Source of the DNA: Strigops habroptila
Taxonomy: Eukaryota > Chordata > Aves > Psittaciformes > Psittacidae
NCBI RefSeq assembly: GCF_004027225.2
Contig: NC_046358.1
Location: forward strand, 1,895,180-1,959,179
Length of the DNA stretch: 64,000 nucleotides
Reading direction: 5' to 3'
Below are positions 14,041 to 26,700 of this stretch, one piece after another. Within the stretch, counting starts at the first letter, position 1. Every line of letters begins with the position of its first letter. The notes beneath the pieces were generated by a model. That model searched no databases, was not told the origin of the DNA, and was given only the letters and a program-made list of their open reading frames with translations. The position numbers and the translations under genes are program-made.

Positions 14041-16984
14041 TCACTGTTGTGAGTGGGGGTGCTCAAAGAGGTATTCCAGGTCCGGTTGCCGCAGCCTCTG
14101 CTCCCTCTTCTTGTTCTTGGCGAACTCCCGCAGCTTGGCCATCACCTCGCTCTCAAACTCCACCGGTGTGGGCTTTGCTTCTGGGGTACAAACAGGAAAG
14201 GAAGGGCTGTGCCGTGGCCTGAAGCACCCACACTCACCCCAGCAGCGAGGGGATGGCAGGGCAGGGCAGGGCAGGAGGGAGCTGCTCCGTACCTGTGGCC
14301 CAGTAGTAGATGTCCCAGTCGTTACTGGCTCGTTGATGAGGCGGTCGTAAAGGTTCAGCTGGTGCTCGCTCATGTGGTGCAGGTTCTCCTTTGCAAAGAG
14401 GCTGCAGAGAGGAATAAGTGTGGAATGAGTGAGGATGAGTGTGGAAGAGCCAGGCTGGCACCCAGCACCCAACACGGTGCCAGAAGACATGAAGGAGCTG
14501 GACCAGAGGACCTCCTCTCCATTAAACACTCCTCAAGTCCCAAAACACAACTGGCCGTGCCTTGTTTGTACATCCCAAAGGATTACATACATCCTTCCCA
14601 AAGGATTTTGGCTCAGCCATCAGCTTCCTCACGTGCTTCTGGCTCTGCCCCATCCTGCCCTGCAGCACGGATCACTGCATGCAACGTGGACCAGAGCAAA
14701 GCTCTCATGGTGATTTATCCAACTGCTCCTTTTATCCTCCAAGCAACATCCCGTCTCCTGAGGTTTGGATTCCAGCTGCACACTAAGTACCCCACCAAAC
14801 TCTTCCCTGCAATGCTCAGGGCTCTTCAAAGACTCCTAGAATCAACCAGGTTGGGAAAGACCTTCAAGATCATCAAGTCCAACCATTCCCCAGCACTGCC
14901 AAGGCCACCACTGACCCACGGCACTGAGGCCTCAGCTACACGGGGTGTGAACACTTGCAGGGCCGGTGACTCCAGCCCTGCCCTGGGCAGCCTGTTCCAA
15001 TGCCTGAGCACCCTCTGGGGAAGGAATTGTTCCTCAGCTCCATCTAAACCTGCCCTGGGGCAGCTTGAGGCCGTTTCCTCTTGTCCCATCCCTTGTTCCT
15101 TGGGAGCAGAGACCAGCCCCCTCCTGGCTCCCTCCTCCTGTCAGGCAGTTGCAGAGAGCGAGAAGGTCCCCCCTGAGCCTTCTCTTCTCCAGACTAAACC
15201 CCCCCAGGTCCCTCAGCCGTTCCCCATCACACTTGTGCTCCAGGCCCTGCACCAGCTCCAGGGCCCTTCTCTGGCCCCGCTCCAGCCCCTCAATGTCTCT
15301 CTTGGGGTGAGGGGCCCAGAACTGACCCAGGATTCAAGGGGCAGCCTCACCAGTGCTGATATTAACTAAAAACCTTTAGGGAACCGAACTAGAACTCACT
15401 TCAAGCAGCTTTTCTCCCTTAGGTCTCCAGGGCTGATGTTCTCTCTCCTGTTCTCTCATCCCTGGCCCTGGCTGCAGGGCACAAACTGTGAGGGTGCTGT
15501 GGGGAAGGACAGACAGTGGGGACAAGGTGGCCGAGGAGCAGGGATGAGGGACGAGCACCCCACAGCTCACCTGAGCAGGATGCAGTTCTCCAGCATCCCC
15601 CTCTTGCGGCTCTCGTACAGCAGCCGGGCTCTCTTGGTCTCCAGAGGCTCATCCGGACGCTCCTGCCAGGGGGGCAACGGGATCTCCAGCAAATCCTTCC
15701 CGGATTCCGGCGGGGAATCCCCTCGGTAGCCGCGCTGCAGCGTCACCGGGCGCAGGCGCCGCCGGCACAGAGCCCACGTGGGCAGGGAGCAGAGCTGGGA
15801 CAGGCACAGGGATGGTGCAGGGGACGTCAGGCCTGGCTGCACCAGCACACACAGCCCCCCCCCAAAACCCTGCTGGGCACGACCCCCACCCATAACCCCC
15901 CCAGATCCTGCTGCCCCCCCCCACCTCCCATATAATCCCCCAGATGCTGCTGTCCCCAATCCCCCATCTATAACCCTGCAGACCCTCTCACCCCCCAATC
16001 TCCCATGTAATCCCCCCCACATGCTGCCCCCATCCCACATGCTTTTCCTTAGACTCTGCTGCCCCCGACCCCCCACATAACCCCCCAGACTCCTGCCCCC
16101 CAACCCTCCATATAACCCCCTAGATGCTGCCCCTGACCCCCCATCTATAACCCTCTAGACCCTCCTGCCCCCTAATTCCCCATGTAATCCCCCAGATGCT
16201 GCCCCCAAAAGCCCTCCTACAACCCCTCTCAGACCCTCCTGCCCCCACCCCACCATATAAACCCCCAGCCCCTGCTGCCCCCCTGACCTCCCATATAAAC
16301 CCCCCCAGATCCTGCTGACCTCCAATTCTCCATCTATAACCCCCCAGACCCTCTTGCCCCCCCGATCTCCCATATAAACTCCCCAGATGCTGCCCCAAAT
16401 TCCTCCAACCCTGCTGCCCCCAACCCCTCATCTAAACCCCCCCAGACGCTGCTGTCTCTGACCCCCTACATAACCCTCCAGTCACTCTTTCCCCCCCGAC
16501 CCCCCATATGACCCCCCATATGCTGCCTTCGACCCTTATCTATAACCCCCCAGACCCTCCTGCCCCCCTAAATCCCCATATAACCCCCAGACACTGCTGC
16601 CCCCTAACATGTATATAACTCCCCCAGCCCCTGCTGTCCCCAATCCACCCTATAACCCCCCCCAAGACCCTCTTGCACCCCCCGACCCCTCATCTATAAC
16701 CCCACATATAACCCCCCAGCCCCTGCTGCCCCCCCAAACCCCAGATGCTGCTGCTCCCACCATCTATAGCCCCCCCAGACCCTCCTGCACCCATAATCTC
16801 CCACATAACCCCCCAGCCCCTGCTGCCCCCAACCCTCCATATAACCCCCTACACTCTGCCGCCCTCATCCCCATCTATACCCCCTGACCTTGCTATCCTC
16901 AACCCCCATATAACCCTGACCCCCCCATCCCCATCTACCGCCCCCATGACCACCCCTTACCCCCCTCACCCTGGCGGCCGCCAT
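14041..16984 (-). CDS. SDHAF2: Succinate dehydrogenase assembly factor 2 (one apparent frame break)
   Basis: Mitochondrial matrix factor needed for covalent FAD attachment to SDHA (complex II). Coding exons on minus: 16970-16984, 15571-15794, 14293-14401, 14041-14180. The core is [68 protein letters not shown] and [13 protein letters not shown], matching the human 166-residue protein; 162 residues are expected. Exon 3 lacks one base in the proline codon near 14326-14328 (human NEPSNDWD), so the raw sequence shifts frame there. Splice sites and the rest are intact, so an assembly error is likelier than decay. The N-terminus MAAAR plus [16 protein letters not shown] is arginine-rich, as expected for a mitochondrial targeting peptide. 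Shares a promoter with CPSF7. Confidence 0.92.
14834..15364 (-). repeat. CR1 LINE copy in SDHAF2 intron 2
   Basis: On + it begins AGAATCAACCAGGTTGGGAA and continues with CCTTCAAGATCATCAAGTCC, the reverse of a CR1 3' end, then runs about 530 bases into the 3' part of ORF2. Its sequence closely matches the copies at 20100-20827 (+) and 34218-34740 (-). Confidence 0.9.
15880..16925. repeat. C-rich minisatellite in SDHAF2 intron 1
   Basis: About 1 kb of imperfect units, roughly 40-60 bases, with CATATAACCCCCCAGACCC and CTGCTGCCCCC. It fills most of the intron between coding exons 1 and 2. The SDHAF2 coding strand is strongly G-rich with many GGGGGG runs. Confidence 0.92.
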
Positions 16985-17420
16985 GTCTCCGCGGTGCCCT
17001 TCTACCCTCTCTTGGGGCCGCTCTATAACAGCGGGCGGACCAACTCTATGGTACTCGGTAGCGGCGGTGGAGGACCTCCCCCCACCAGTAGAGGCGGGGC
17101 GGAAGGGCGGGAGGGGGCGTGGCCAGGACCGGAAGGGGCGTGGCGTGGCGCGGCGGCGCTGGCGGTGGCGGTGAGCGCGGTTGGCGCGCGCGCTCGGGGC
17201 CTGCTGGCGGTAACGGGCGGGGCCTGCACCGGGGGGGGGGGGGCGGGAACCGGGACCGGGATGAGGCGGGAAATGGAGGGGGGGGGGGGGAACAACGGAC
17301 CCGAACCCCCTTTTCGTTACCACCCCCCTCCGGTTCCACCCCTTCTCTTCCCGGCCCGTTATGGCGGTCTCGGCCCCGGTTGCGAGGCCTCAATGTGTGA
17401 AGGGGGGGGGGGGGGGCCCC
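16985..17420. promoter_or_regulatory. Bidirectional CpG-rich promoter, SDHAF2 / CPSF7
   Basis: CpG-dense DNA between the SDHAF2 start codon and CPSF7. A strong ETS site ACCGGAAG lies at 17128-17135. A 5' splice site (GTGAGC at 17171) could end the untranslated first exon of CPSF7. Head-to-head placement of these genes is the known vertebrate arrangement. Long G runs (17228-17290, 17403-17416) may be hard to assemble. Confidence 0.7.
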
Positions 17421-17740
17421 CAGGTACCATAGAGCCTGGAGGTGGGAGATGGGATTTGGGGGGGCCCCGTTGTGGTCACCCCCCGGTGTGGGTGAGGTTG
17501 GGGGTAAACGGGGCCACGCTTCCCCCCCCCCCCCCGGCGGTTAAGGTGGGTTTTCTCGCATTAAAGAGGGTGCTGGGAAATAGGGGGCCCCCCCAATTCC
17601 ATAGGGGAGAAGTGGGGGGCGCAGAGTGGGTCGCTGATGGGATCCCCGCCTTTCCTCTCCTCGCCTCGCTGCAGTGTCTCCTCCCGTCCTCTGCCGGTCC
17701 CAGCCCCCGGGCTCCTGCTACTGCTCCCGCCTCTGGAAGT

Positions 17741-20700
17741 ATGTCTGAGGGGGGTGGATCTGATCGATATCTACGCCGACGAGGAGTTCAACCAGGTGAG
17801 AGGCTGCACATCCCGCTTCCGGGGGAAATCCGCTGGATCGGCATCGTCCAGCTCCTTAACGGGTGTGGGAATCAGTGGCTATGGATGGACCGTTGAGTGT
17901 GTCAACACGTTGAGTAGAGGCAGAAGAGACAAGCAGGAAAGGGTGGTCCCAGTGTTGAGGAGTCCTATGCAGAGAATCCATCCGGATTTAGGGTTTGGGT
18001 GCTGGAGTGGTGCTAAATCTCTGCTGGATTTCAACATACAATCCCGGAGTGGTTTGGGTTGGAGGGAGCTCATCCAGTCCCAACCCCCTGCCGCGGGCAG
18101 GGACACCTTCCACTGTCACCCAGTGTTTGGGAAAGGGAGGCAGGGTTTGGATCAGAACTTTTTGTCGGAAGTGAGGAGTGAGGAGAGCGTCAGCTGGTTG
18201 GGGAAGTGAGAAATCCCAACGGGAAAGAGGCTCTGCCAGGGAATGGCCAGGGAAAGGACGCAGAGCACCAAGGCTGGGGGCTCGCTGTGTCGGAGACGTG
18301 CCCAAGGGGCTGTCTGGGAACTCATGGGAAGAAGTGGATGGAGAAGGGGAATGTGTAGCTGTTGGAGAAGGAGATTTTGAGGGATTCATGGAATCCGGGA
18401 GAGCATAATGTGGACATGGATGTTTGGAGGTTCAGAACTGCTGTGGAAAAACCATGGAGGGAAGTTGAGGGCAAGTGGTATGAACTGGGAGTAAAACACG
18501 TGGAGGAAGGATCCCCGTGAGCTCCTGGAGGGCTGAAGAGGACTGAGGGTGAGAAATTCCTTTCTTCCAAGGAATTCCTGGTGCTGTGTTGGGGAAAAGT
18601 GGGATGGTGGAAGCTTGTGTTGGCCACCTCGGAGCAGAGGGGACTGTGAGGAGGAGCTCTTCTGCTCAGAGCTGGCTCTCACACTGCCAAAGTAATGGGA
18701 TCCTCACCAGGAAGGTTGAGTTGGGAAAGCAAATTCCTGCTTGAATCCCTCTGACTCCAAAACACTGCATTCCTTCCTTCAAAAAAACCTGGAATAATCC
18801 CAATTCTCTATGCATTAAACTATCTAGTTGATGGTGCTGGGACCAAATGGGACTGCTCTGGCTTAGGAATAGCCTCAATTGGATGAGTTTGTTGCAATTT
18901 GCTTTGAAAAGAATTAGGAAATGGGTATGGCCTGGGCATTTGGGAGCAGAGGGAAGAGCCGGAGAGCTGCGGGAATACAGGTGGAAAGAAACTTAACAGG
19001 AGAGCTCTGCTGCTTCATGGGTGCTCTGTGGAGATGGGCAGGTCCTGCCTGTGCCTGCAGGTAGGCTTTCCCATGGAGGCTTGGCTCCCAGGAGCAGGAA
19101 TGGTGATGGAAGCAGGAATGGTGATGGAAGCAGTGGCTTGAGTTGACGTGGGATGTCTATACCGGGATGCAGAGAGAGTCTCTGGTGGATCTGGTCTGGT
19201 GGTGGTGATGTCTTGGGCATCTTTAGGAGTGAAGAAGTCGAGCAGCATTGAGAGGAGGCTGGAGCAAGCCTGGCTGCCCAGCAGGGAAAGGTCTACCCAG
19301 AGGGCTTGGTGGACAGGAGACAGAAGATCTTGACCCCACCAAGTAGATGGTGGCTTCTTGGAGCTGGAAGTGAGCATTAGACGCACCTTCAGGCTGTGCC
19401 ATGGCAGGAAGGAACCGGAGTTAATCTGCGGATCAAAGGGCAGTGGGAAGGTGCTGTGGTTGCCCTGTGGTCCTACGGCGCACCAAGGGATGCTGGTGTG
19501 GTTCTCAATCCCATGGAACACGTGGGAATGCCGCTCATGGTGCCTGGATTCAGCCCCGTGCACCTCACGAGTTGGTGTGGGGGGGTTCAGGGTGTGTTTG
19601 CTGGGCTGGGGTCTGGGTGGCAGCAGTGAAGGTGGTGGTGGGGATGAAGAAGCCTCACGCCACTGATGGGTCTGCAAACGTGGTGTGATGGCAGGGGCAG
19701 AGACCAGCAGAGTGGACTGTGAGTGCTTGTGCTGTGGGTTCTTCTACACCATCACCCCATCAGGCCGTGGACATTGTCTCTTGGGACCTTAGTAAAGCAT
19801 TGACACTGTGTCCCACAGTGTCCTCCTGGAGAAACTGGCTGCTCGTGGCCTGGATGGGTGGATTCTTTGCTGGAAGCCCAGAGAGTGGTGGTGGATGGTG
19901 TCACCTCTAGTTGGTCACTAGTGGTGGCCCTCAAGGCTCAGTAATGGGGCCAGTGTTGTTTGAGATCTTCACTGATGATCTGGACGAGGGGAGCAAGGGC
20001 CACCTTGACCAGTCCCTTTGCAGGTGACACCAGGTTGGGTGGGAGTTGATCTGCTGGAGGCTCTGCAGAGGGATGTGGCCAGGCTGGATCTCATGGGTTC
20101 AACAGGGCTCAGCGCTGGGTCCTGCACTTGGGCCAAGCAGCCCCATGGAATGCTCCAGGCTTGGGAAGCTGCTCATGGAAAAGGACCTGATGGAGCTGAA
20201 CAGGAGCAGCTTGTGCCCAGGCAGCCAAGAGGCCACCAGCAGCCTGGGGCCTGTCCCAGCCCCAGTGTGGCAGCAGGGCCAGGGCAGGGATTGTCCCCCT
20301 GTGCTGGGCACTGGTGGGGCTGCCCCTCAAATCCTGGGTCAGTTCTGGGCCCCTCACCCCAAGAGAGACATTGAGGGGCTGGAGCGGGGCCAGAGAAGGG
20401 CCCCGGAGCTGGTGCAGGGCCTGAGCACAAGTGTGATGAGGAACGGCTGAGGGACCTGGGGGGTTTAGTCTGGAGAAGAGAAGGCTCAGGGGGGACCTTC
20501 TCGCTCTCTGCAACTGCCTGACAGGAGGATGGAGCCAGGAGGGGGCTGGCTCTGCTCCCAAGGAACAAGGGATGGGACAAGAGGAAACGGCCTCAAGCTG
20601 CCCCAGGGCAGGTTTAGATGGAGCTGAGGAACAATTCCTTCCCCAGAGGGTGCTCAGGCATTGGAACAGGCTGCCCAGGGCAGGGCTGGGCCACCGCCTG

Positions 20701-23700
20701 GGGGGTTCCCAAACCCTATAGAGGAGGCCCTCAGTGCCATGGGTCAGTGGTGGCCTTGGGAGTGCTGGGCAATGGTTGGATGTGATGATCTTGAAGGTCT
20801 TTTCCAACCTGGTTGATTCCATGATTAAAGAAGAGCATTTATAGAGATCCCAGAGGAGCTCTAAAATCTCCCAAGCTGCAGCATCCCTGGAGGAGCCCAA
20901 CTGAGGAATTCTCCTCTGCCCCCCTCTGGTTTTGTTCTCAACTTTCTGCAACTTCCAGGCAGGAATCTTCCAGCCTTGGGCCGTTTCCAAAGCACTTGGA
21001 GTAGGGGTAGGAGTGTGTGAGGTGGATTAAACAAACAGCTGAGCTGTTTGGAGAAGGAGTATGAAAATACAGCTCCCTGTTGGAGTTCTTGTGACCTTTT
21101 TATCAGCTCTGCAGCTGAAATAGCTGGATGGAAACGTTACAACTGCCTTAGAAATGGGTGTTGCTGTTGAGAAGGTGTTTGGGGGGGGGAAGACTGACAG
21201 GTTGAGAGTGTTGGTTGTTCAGCCTGGAGAAGAGAAGGCTCCTGAAGGGGAGACCTTAGAGCAGCTCCAGTGCCTAAAGGGGCTCCAGGGAACCTGGAGA
21301 GGGGCTTTGGGCAAGGGCCTGTAGGGACAGGCCAAGGGGAATGGCTTTAACCTGCCAGAGGGGAGACTGAGATGAGCTCTGAGGCAGAAGCTCTTCCCTG
21401 TGAGGGTGCTGAGGCGCTGGCACAGGGTGCCCAGAGAAGCTGTGGCTGCCCCGTCCCTGGCAGTGTTCAAGGCCAGGTTGGACACAGGGGCTTGGAGCAA
21501 CCTGCTCTAGTGGAAGGTGTCCCTGCCCTTGGAGCTGGATGAGCTTCAAGGTCCCTTCATCCCAAACCAGTCTGGGATTCCATGATTCCATGAAAATGGT
21601 TTTATCTTTATGTTTCCACGACCCTTTGAACACTGTGGACTGAGCACCCTTCCCCATCTCTCCCCTGGGCCACGTTTTATCTGTGCCATTCCCTCACCGT
21701 CACAGTATAGGGAATTTAACCATCTCATGCTATTTCTAGAGATGATATTGCCCAAACTGCCTTTGAATGCCTGGAATTAAGGATTTGGGAGCAGAGCCTC
21801 AGTGTTCCTGCGCAACACAGGACCTGCACCTCACTCCCATGGGACAGAACCTCACGTAGTAACTTGTAGCGTGAAAGGATGCTCAACACACGTTGAATCC
21901 GGGTGAGCAATTAGTTTGGAGATCCGTAGTAAACACAGCACTCGCTCTACACTCCACATTAAATATAGCCTGGAACAGAGTGGGAATGTGGGAATTGGGA
22001 GGCAGAGCCAGGACGTTGGAGTTCACAGCTCTGCTGCTGCGGCGGCTGCTCGTGCATCTGCGTGGCGCAGACGGTGCTTGGGGCTCCCACCCTGCACAGG
22101 GCTCTGCTGGCCCAAAAAGGAGTCAATGTGGTGGCGTTTGGAGCTAACCAGGCTTGAGGGTGGGTGTACAACCACCAGGGTGGACTTGTGGTGAAGCATG
22201 TGCCTGCCAAAGAGCAAGAGGCTCATCCGGTGAGGGTTTGCACCACTGAACTCTTGCCCTCTGCACGCTTATGAAAGGTGAATTTCTTCCTGCTAGCTCC
22301 CAAAGAGCAAGTTGAGTCTTGTCTCGTTGCTCAGGACGTCCTCATGAGGCAGTTCTATGCTCGAATGAGCGGAGTGCTGGGGCTCAGTGGGTGGAAAAGC
22401 AAAAGGTTCGTAGTTTGGGGGAGGAAGAGCAACCCAGTGCACATGGGTGAAGCCTCGTGGTTCTGCTTCCTGGAGTATTCCTCCCTTCTCCACCTCCTTC
22501 TGTGTTAAAAGTGCTCCAGGGTTATGTCAGCATCACAAAGCAGAGTGCATCACCTCATCTTTGGGGTACCAGTAATCTCCATTGCTGGGGAAAGGAGGTG
22601 TTGATCCCCTTGTTGTGGGGCTTGTGTTAATGCTTGGCTGGGCTGGACTGGAGCTGCTGGAGCGAGGCCAGAGGAGGCCCCGGAGCTGCTGCGAGGGCTG
22701 GAGCAGCTCTGCTCTGGAGCCAGGCTGAGAGAGCTGGGCTGGGGCAGCCTGGAGAAGAGAAGGCTCCTGAAGGGGAGACCTTAGAGCAGCTCCAGTGCCT
22801 AAAGGGGCTCCAGGAGACCTGGAGAGGGGCTTTGGACAAGGGCCTGTAGGGACAGGACAAGGGGAATGGCTTTAACCTGCCGGAGGGGAGATTGAGATGA
22901 GCTCTTAGGCAGAAGCTCTTCCCTGTGAGGGTGCTGAGGCGCTGGCACAGACTTTTCCCAGAGAAGCTGTGGCTGCCCCATCCCTGGCAGTGTTCAAGGC
23001 CAGGTTGGACACAGGGGCTTGGAGCAACCTGCTCTAGTGGGAGGTGCTGAGCAGGGCCGGGGGGGGACCCACAGGGAGTTGTTTCACCCCCGGGATCTCC
23101 CCTCTTTGGAGCTGCTCACGGTGTCTCCCCGCAGGACTCTGAGTTCAGTAATGCTGATCAGATGGACCTGTACGACGACGTGTTGGCCGCGAGCTCCCAG
23201 CCCCCCGAAAGCCGCAGCAGCAGCTCCGAGCCCCCCCCCCGAGATCCGCCAGGAGCCATCCCCCAAACCCAACAGCAAGGCCCCGGCCATCCTGTACACC
23301 TACAGCGGGCTGCGCAACAAGAGAGCTGCTGTCTACGTGGGCAGCTTCTCCTGGGTGAGTGGGTCACTCTCTGCCTGGGCTTGCTGTGGGGAGGGGGGTT
23401 CCAACTGGGGGCTCCTGTGGAGCAAATGTGGATGGGGATCTTCAGAAACACCCCCTGAGGGGCTGTGGGGCTCTTTGGAAGTGCTGGTCCTCCTCAATCC
23501 AGTGGTCCAAGATGGATTGTGAGCTGGGCTTGACTTTGGGATCAGCCCTGAGGGGCTTCAGATCCAGTTTGGGGCAGTTGATCAGTGACCAGAGTGCACT
23601 GGCTGCTGCCCCTGCCTGGCTTTGCCTTCTCGGGGCTGCATGGATGAGTCCTCTTCTCCATGATGGACCGTTCTGGGAATGCTGTGTCTTATCCAGACCT

Positions 23701-26700
23701 CTCGTAGCCGTGCCCAGGGCCTGTTGCCATCTGGAGGTTGATTGTAAACTCCATCTATGGGCTCTTGAGGGTGTCTGCACTCCAGTGCCCTGAGCCTGGG
23801 TTAGCAGGGGGACACCAAAGGGCTGCATGAGCTGACACCAGCATCTTTCTCCTCCCCTCAGTGGACAACTGACCAGCAGCTGATCCAAACCATCCGCTCA
23901 GTCGGTGTCTACGACGTGGTGGAGCTGAAGTTCGCAGAGAACCGAGCCAATGGCCAGTCCAAAGGGTGAGAATGGGGGGGATCCAGGTCCTCACCCCCAC
24001 ATCCTTTGTGGTGAGGGGGCACACGATGCTTTTCCCAGCTGGTGCATCTGCCTGGAGCTGGGATGGCAAAGCAGAGACTCCCAAACAGCATGGGATAAGG
24101 AGGAGGGGATGTGGGACATCAAGCTGGGTTCAGCTTGGGGCTGCCTCACCAACCGCTCGTGCTTCCCTACAGGTATGCAGAGGTGGTGGTTGCCTCTGAG
24201 AACTCAGTGCACAAGCTCCTGGAGCTCCTGCCTGGCAAGATCCTCAACGGGGACAAGGTGGAGGTGAGGCTGGCCACCCGGCAGAACCTCTCCCAGTTCG
24301 AGGCCCAGGCTCGCAAACGTGAGTGAGGCGAAGGCACGTCGTGGCACGGGGGGGGTCTCCACACTGCAGGTCCCCAAGCAGAACTGTCAGGCTGAACCCA
24401 CCAACACCTCAGGGTGGGGGGGACACTGCCAGGAGTCTCTGGGGGTTGTTTCCTATTGCTGCTGAGTCTGATTAGATCCTGACCCGAGTCTTTATGATCC
24501 CCTTTTTAGGTGCTCACACACCGTGAAGATCCCTCGTAGCCTCCTCCTCCTCCTCTCCAAACTGAATGGGCTTAAGCTCTTCAGCCTATCAACATAGCTA
24601 AGACCCTCCATATCTATTAGTAGCTCTTCTCTGGATCTCCTCCAGAACTTGTCCATCCCTGCGGAGGTAAGGTGCCCATCACTGGACACAGTATTCCAGC
24701 TGGGGCCTGGCCGTGGGGCTTTCTACAATGGCAATAGGTGGTCCTCGCCTCACTCCGCAGCGATGTGACGCCCCAGCCCCAGTGCTGGGGGGCTCTGCTG
24801 GACCCACAGGGACTGTTTGGGCAGGAGCATGTTTGGCAAGAGGAGGTCTTGACCAGCTCTGGTCATTGTAGATCCCATGGCCTGTTTCACACAAGGAAAA
24901 ACCACTTCTTCCTAAGCACCCTGGCAGGTTGCAGCTTCCTTCCTTCAGCTACGTCGGCTGCTTGGCAGCACCTGGGCACTGTTAGACCGTGTCCAGACCT
25001 GCCCTTGTGTCCTGGTGGAGCACAGGGTGTTCCCTCACGCTGCCAGGCACCAGAGTTTCAGCCTGGCCCCAGGGGCCTCATCATGGCATGGTTGAGCTCC
25101 TGTGAAGCCTGAACGGTGCTTGGCTTGATGGCCAGCAGAGCAGCAGGGCCTGGTGGGGAGCTGTGGCTCCCCGCTGGGGCTCAGTGCCCTCGTTGTACAT
25201 CAGTCTCATCCTCAAAGCCTCTTTGGACGCAGCAAAGGTTCCTGCCCCTCTCTTTGAGGGCAACCAGGTGCCAAGTTCTCCTTCCTCCAGCAGCTCCGTT
25301 GCTGTCAGCACTTGGGTTCTGTCCCGTCGTGTTCCTCCACGCTCAGGCCTTTCCGAACCCGTATTGGATCTCTCTCTGGGGCGTTTAATCTCTTCGGGGA
25401 CCCGGCGAGCTCTCTGCTGGGGAACCTCTCACCCTCTCTTGTGGCTTTTGGCTTCTGTCCTTGTAAACCCACTCGCTCGGTGGCTTCGGCAGAGCCCCGC
25501 GGGGCGCTGGCACCGGGGACCGGGCGCTGCTCCCCTCTTGGAGGCACGTGGAAGCGGAGGCTACGTGTGGCTGTGGCTGGATCTTGCTCTGGGCACCTTG
25601 AGCTCTCCCGAGGCCGGAATCTCACGGGGCTGAGGGAGAGGATGGTCCTTGCGCTGGTCACCGCGGGTGGGGAGGAAGAGGAGGAGCAGGAGGAGGACGA
25701 CTCCAAGAGCTGCAGATGCTCTGACTGTAGCTCATGGCTCTTTCCCATCCCGCTTCCAGGTGTGCCTCCCAGGGCCCATTCCCGGGATTCCGTGGACTCC
25801 GTGGATGGCCGCGCCACACCGACAGAGAATGCTTTGCCCACAGCCCGTGTGGAGAAACCCCCCTCGGTCCTGCCCTTCTTCAACCGGCCCCCCACCGCCC
25901 TGCCCCTTATGGGGCTGCCCCCTCCACCAATGCCACCACCACCCCCTTTGTCCTCCGGCTTCGGTGTCCCCCCGCCACCCCCCGGCATCCACTACCAGCA
26001 TCTCATGCCCCCACCGCCTCGACTGCCCCCACACCTTGCTGTGCCCCCCCCGGGGGCTGTCCCCCCTGCCCTGCACCTCAACCCTGCCTTCTTCCCCCCA
26101 CCCAACGCGGCGCTGGGTCCCCCACCGGACACCTACGGCAAGGCCATGGCTCCCTATAACCACAGCAGGTGAGCTGGGGTGAAGAGGCGGGGGGGGGGGC
26201 CTTAATGTGGTCCCAAATAGGGATGGGGGGGCGGGTTTGCTGAGCCCCACATGTCTCTCGTGCAGCCGGGAGCTGGGCCCACCAGCCCCCCCAGTGAGTG
26301 AAGGGGAGTTTGAGGAGATCATGAACAGGAACCGGGCCATCTCCAGCAGCGCCATCTCCAAGGCGGTGTCCGGCGCCAGCGCAGGTAACAGTGACCGTGT
26401 CCCCCCTGTCTCTGTGTGCGTCCCCCTTGTCCCATGGTGGGTCTGCCCCCCTCAACCCCGCTGTGCCCCCCCAGGTGACTACAGCGACGCCATCGAGACC
26501 CTCCTCACGGCCATCGCCGTCATCAAACAGTCCCGTGTCGCCAACGACGAGCGGTGCCGCGTCCTCCTCTCGTCCCTCAAAGACTGTCTGCACGGCATCG
26601 AGGCCAAGTCCTACAGCACCGGCGCCAGCAGCAGCTCCTCCAGGTACCACCAGGCTGGGATCCAGCAAGGGGTGGCTTCACTGCATCCCATCATTGAATC

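Larger units (their letters stand above)
17796..23134 (+). other. CPSF7: CPSF7 first coding intron (5.3 kb)
   Basis: Holds four CR1 copies (listed separately). The remainder, mainly 18125-19755, 20830-21190 and 21600-22640, is unique, moderately AT-richer DNA in which I see no coding or RNA feature. Confidence 0.7.

Noticed and set aside
14041-16984. SDHAF2 as a pseudogene because of its frame break
   Set aside because: Four intact exons with good splice sites, promoter and poly(A) signal, conserved synteny and a single one-base defect fit a sequence error far better.
25312-26172. A 286-codon + frame starting upstream of the CPSF7 proline-rich exon
   Set aside because: Only the part from 25760 is CPSF7; the upstream part is intron that happens to stay open, ending at a standard acceptor.
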